From an uncultured Traorella sp. (GTDB lineage: Bacteria > Bacillota_I > Bacilli_A > Erysipelotrichales > Erysipelotrichaceae): 6,896 nt of DNA. The position numbers and the translations under genes were made by a program. The stretch spans positions 1-6,896 of the forward strand of contig CAMEIZ010000096.1 in assembly GCA_945919165.1 (NCBI GenBank), in the 5' to 3' direction. Shown piece after piece: positions 6,645-6,896 of this stretch (positions are counted from its first letter, which is position 1; each line of letters opens with the position of its first letter). A model generated the notes under the pieces. That model searched no databases. It saw only the letters and a list, made by a program, of their open reading frames with translations, and had not been told where the DNA came from.

Positions 6645-6730
6645 AAAAAGTTATACACAAATAAAAGTGATGAGAAAAAATAGTAATTTTGTGTAAAAAA
6701 AAGCAAAAAAACAGTAATAAAATAAGAAAA

Positions 6731-6783
6731 TACTGTATAAAAAACAATTTTAAGCATTTTGACAACCCTTTTTTTATACAGTA
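6731..6783. repeat. 14-bp perfect inverted repeat around the PTS IIA promoter, likely operators
   Basis: TACTGTATAAAAAA (6731-6744) is the exact reverse complement of TTTTTTATACAGTA (6770-6783), with 25 bases between. The -35 (TTGACA, 6759-6764) lies between the arms, and the right arm reaches the start of the -10. Further ACTGT-type halves are present at 6711-6715 (ACAGT) and 6792-6796 (ACTGT). The position suggests binding sites for a repressor controlling the PTS gene, possibly by looping; the protein is not identified. Confidence 0.5.
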
Positions 6784-6787
6784 AACT
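6759..6787 (+). promoter_or_regulatory. Sigma-70/SigA-type promoter of the PTS IIA gene
   Basis: A perfect -35 TTGACA (6759-6764) is followed after 17 bases by TAAACT (6782-6787), a 4/6 match to the -10 consensus. Transcription would start near 6794, giving a leader of about 40 bases before the ATG. A-tracts upstream could act as an UP element. No convincing sigma-54 -24/-12 element is present in this region. Confidence 0.6.
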
Positions 6788-6820
6788 GAGCACTGTAAAG
6801 CGTATACCACATGTAAAGTA

Positions 6821-6826
6821 GGGAGG
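6821..6826 (+). promoter_or_regulatory. Ribosome binding site of the PTS IIA gene
   Basis: GGGAGG is a strong SD match eight bases before ATG 6835 and fixes the start of the gene cut by the right edge. Confidence 0.8.
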
Positions 6827-6834
6827 ATAAAAAG

Positions 6835-6896
6835 ATGGATAGCCAAACAGAACTCGTGTCTGTGAACGTCGTTGCTAATTCAGGGGATGCACGTTC
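6835..6896 (+). CDS. PTS system lactose/cellobiose-family IIA subunit, N-terminus only
   Basis: Only 20 complete codons are in the window: MDSQTELVSVNVVANSGDAR, then a partial Ser codon. The pattern of hydrophobic helix start followed by ANSGDARS is the hallmark N-terminus of lactose/cellobiose/chitobiose-type EIIA proteins (LacF/CelC/ChbA-like, usually about 100-110 residues). These are cytoplasmic, trimeric phosphocarriers that pass phosphate from HPr to EIIB. The phospho-accepting His and metal-binding Asp lie beyond the window. It has its own promoter and strong SD, and is divergent from the DUF3284-like gene, a frequent partner of cellobiose PTS genes. Substrate class cannot be decided from 20 residues; cellobiose or another beta-glucoside is favoured by context. 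Confidence 0.72.
   Translation, partial: MDSQTELVSVNVVANSGDAR

Larger units (their letters stand above)
6530..6834. other. Divergent regulatory region, A-tract rich, no gene
   Basis: These 305 bases lie between divergent starts. They hold the extended -10 promoter of the minus-strand gene at the left, many A-runs (for example 6675-6680, 6695-6702, 6705-6711, 6739-6744) that may bend DNA, a 9-base direct repeat AAACACTAA (6622-6630 and 6636-6644), and at the right the promoter, operator-like repeats and SD of the PTS IIA gene. A minus-strand open frame here encodes only low-complexity Phe/Leu-rich sequence from the A-tracts and is not a gene. Confidence 0.7.

Noticed and set aside
6651..6659. 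TTATACACA, a match to the DnaA box pattern, with a nearby TTTGTGTA (6688-6695)
   Set aside because: A single box in very A/T-rich DNA with no replication genes; the inverted partner is imperfect. Not an origin.
6731..6783. The 14-bp inverted repeat as a LexA-type operator or a transcription terminator
   Set aside because: The CTGT and ACAG halves are far more than 8 bases apart, and the repeat lies mostly upstream of the predicted transcription start, so it is not in the RNA.
6786..6803. Possible sigma-54 -24/-12 element before the PTS IIA gene, expected if the LevR-like protein controls it
   Set aside because: The spacing of GA...GC is right but the TGGCAC and TTGC elements are not present; a good TTGACA promoter explains initiation better.
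6616..6846. 76-residue minus-strand open frame, Phe/Leu-rich, looking like a membrane peptide
   Set aside because: It is the reverse of A-tracts and overlaps the promoter, SD and start of the PTS IIA gene; no SD or family resemblance.
1..6896. CRISPR arrays, tRNA or rRNA genes, insertion sequences, toxin-antitoxin or phage defence genes
   Set aside because: No regularly spaced repeats, cloverleaf or rRNA-like sequence, transposase motifs or defence domains were seen on either strand.

Overview
The window comes from a low-GC Gram-positive bacterium. Bases and codons are strongly A/T biased, Shine-Dalgarno sites are of the AGGAGG/AAGGTG type, and PTS-type sugar regulators and a PTS IIA subunit are present. 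The protein style fits a gut Firmicute of the Erysipelotrichia type, but that placement is inference from resemblance only.

Layout. Bases 1-2084 (+) hold the 3' three quarters of a LevR-type regulator: the end of an AAA+ domain, PRD, EIIA-Man-like domain, EIIB-like domain and second PRD. It is open at the left edge. A short gap leads to an AraC-family regulator (to 2971, +), whose stop codon lies inside a strong intrinsic terminator. A fresh promoter carrying a cre-like (CcpA/LacI-type) operator then drives a three-gene operon: an HSL-type (family IV) carboxylesterase (3079-4188), a ROK sugar kinase resembling beta-glucoside kinases (start best at 4190, to 5086) and a membrane PAP2 phosphatase (5090-5953). 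A hairpin at 5979-6011 separates this operon from a convergent minus-strand gene (6026-6529) resembling the DUF3284 family. Divergent from that gene, across a 305-base A-tract-rich regulatory region with a large inverted repeat, starts a gene cut by the right edge. Its first 20 codons look like a PTS lactose/cellobiose-family IIA subunit.

How the parts may work together. Several genes point to beta-glucoside or cello-oligosaccharide use. The IIA subunit and DUF3284 neighbour suggest a cellobiose-type PTS. The LevR-like protein is the class of regulator that reads PTS phosphorylation state. The ROK kinase is of a type able to phosphorylate unphosphorylated disaccharides or glucosides. The esterase could remove acyl groups from decorated sugars first. 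The AraC-type protein is the likely local activator of the esterase operon, with carbon catabolite control through the cre-like site. Only the domain content and operon layout are seen; the shared pathway is inference.

The most unusual signals are regulatory. Two genes (AraC and DUF3284-like) have an extended -10 box placed exactly six bases before an ATG, as expected for leaderless transcripts. A 14-bp perfect inverted repeat brackets the promoter of the PTS gene. The visible part of the LevR AAA+ domain appears degenerate at ATPase positions.
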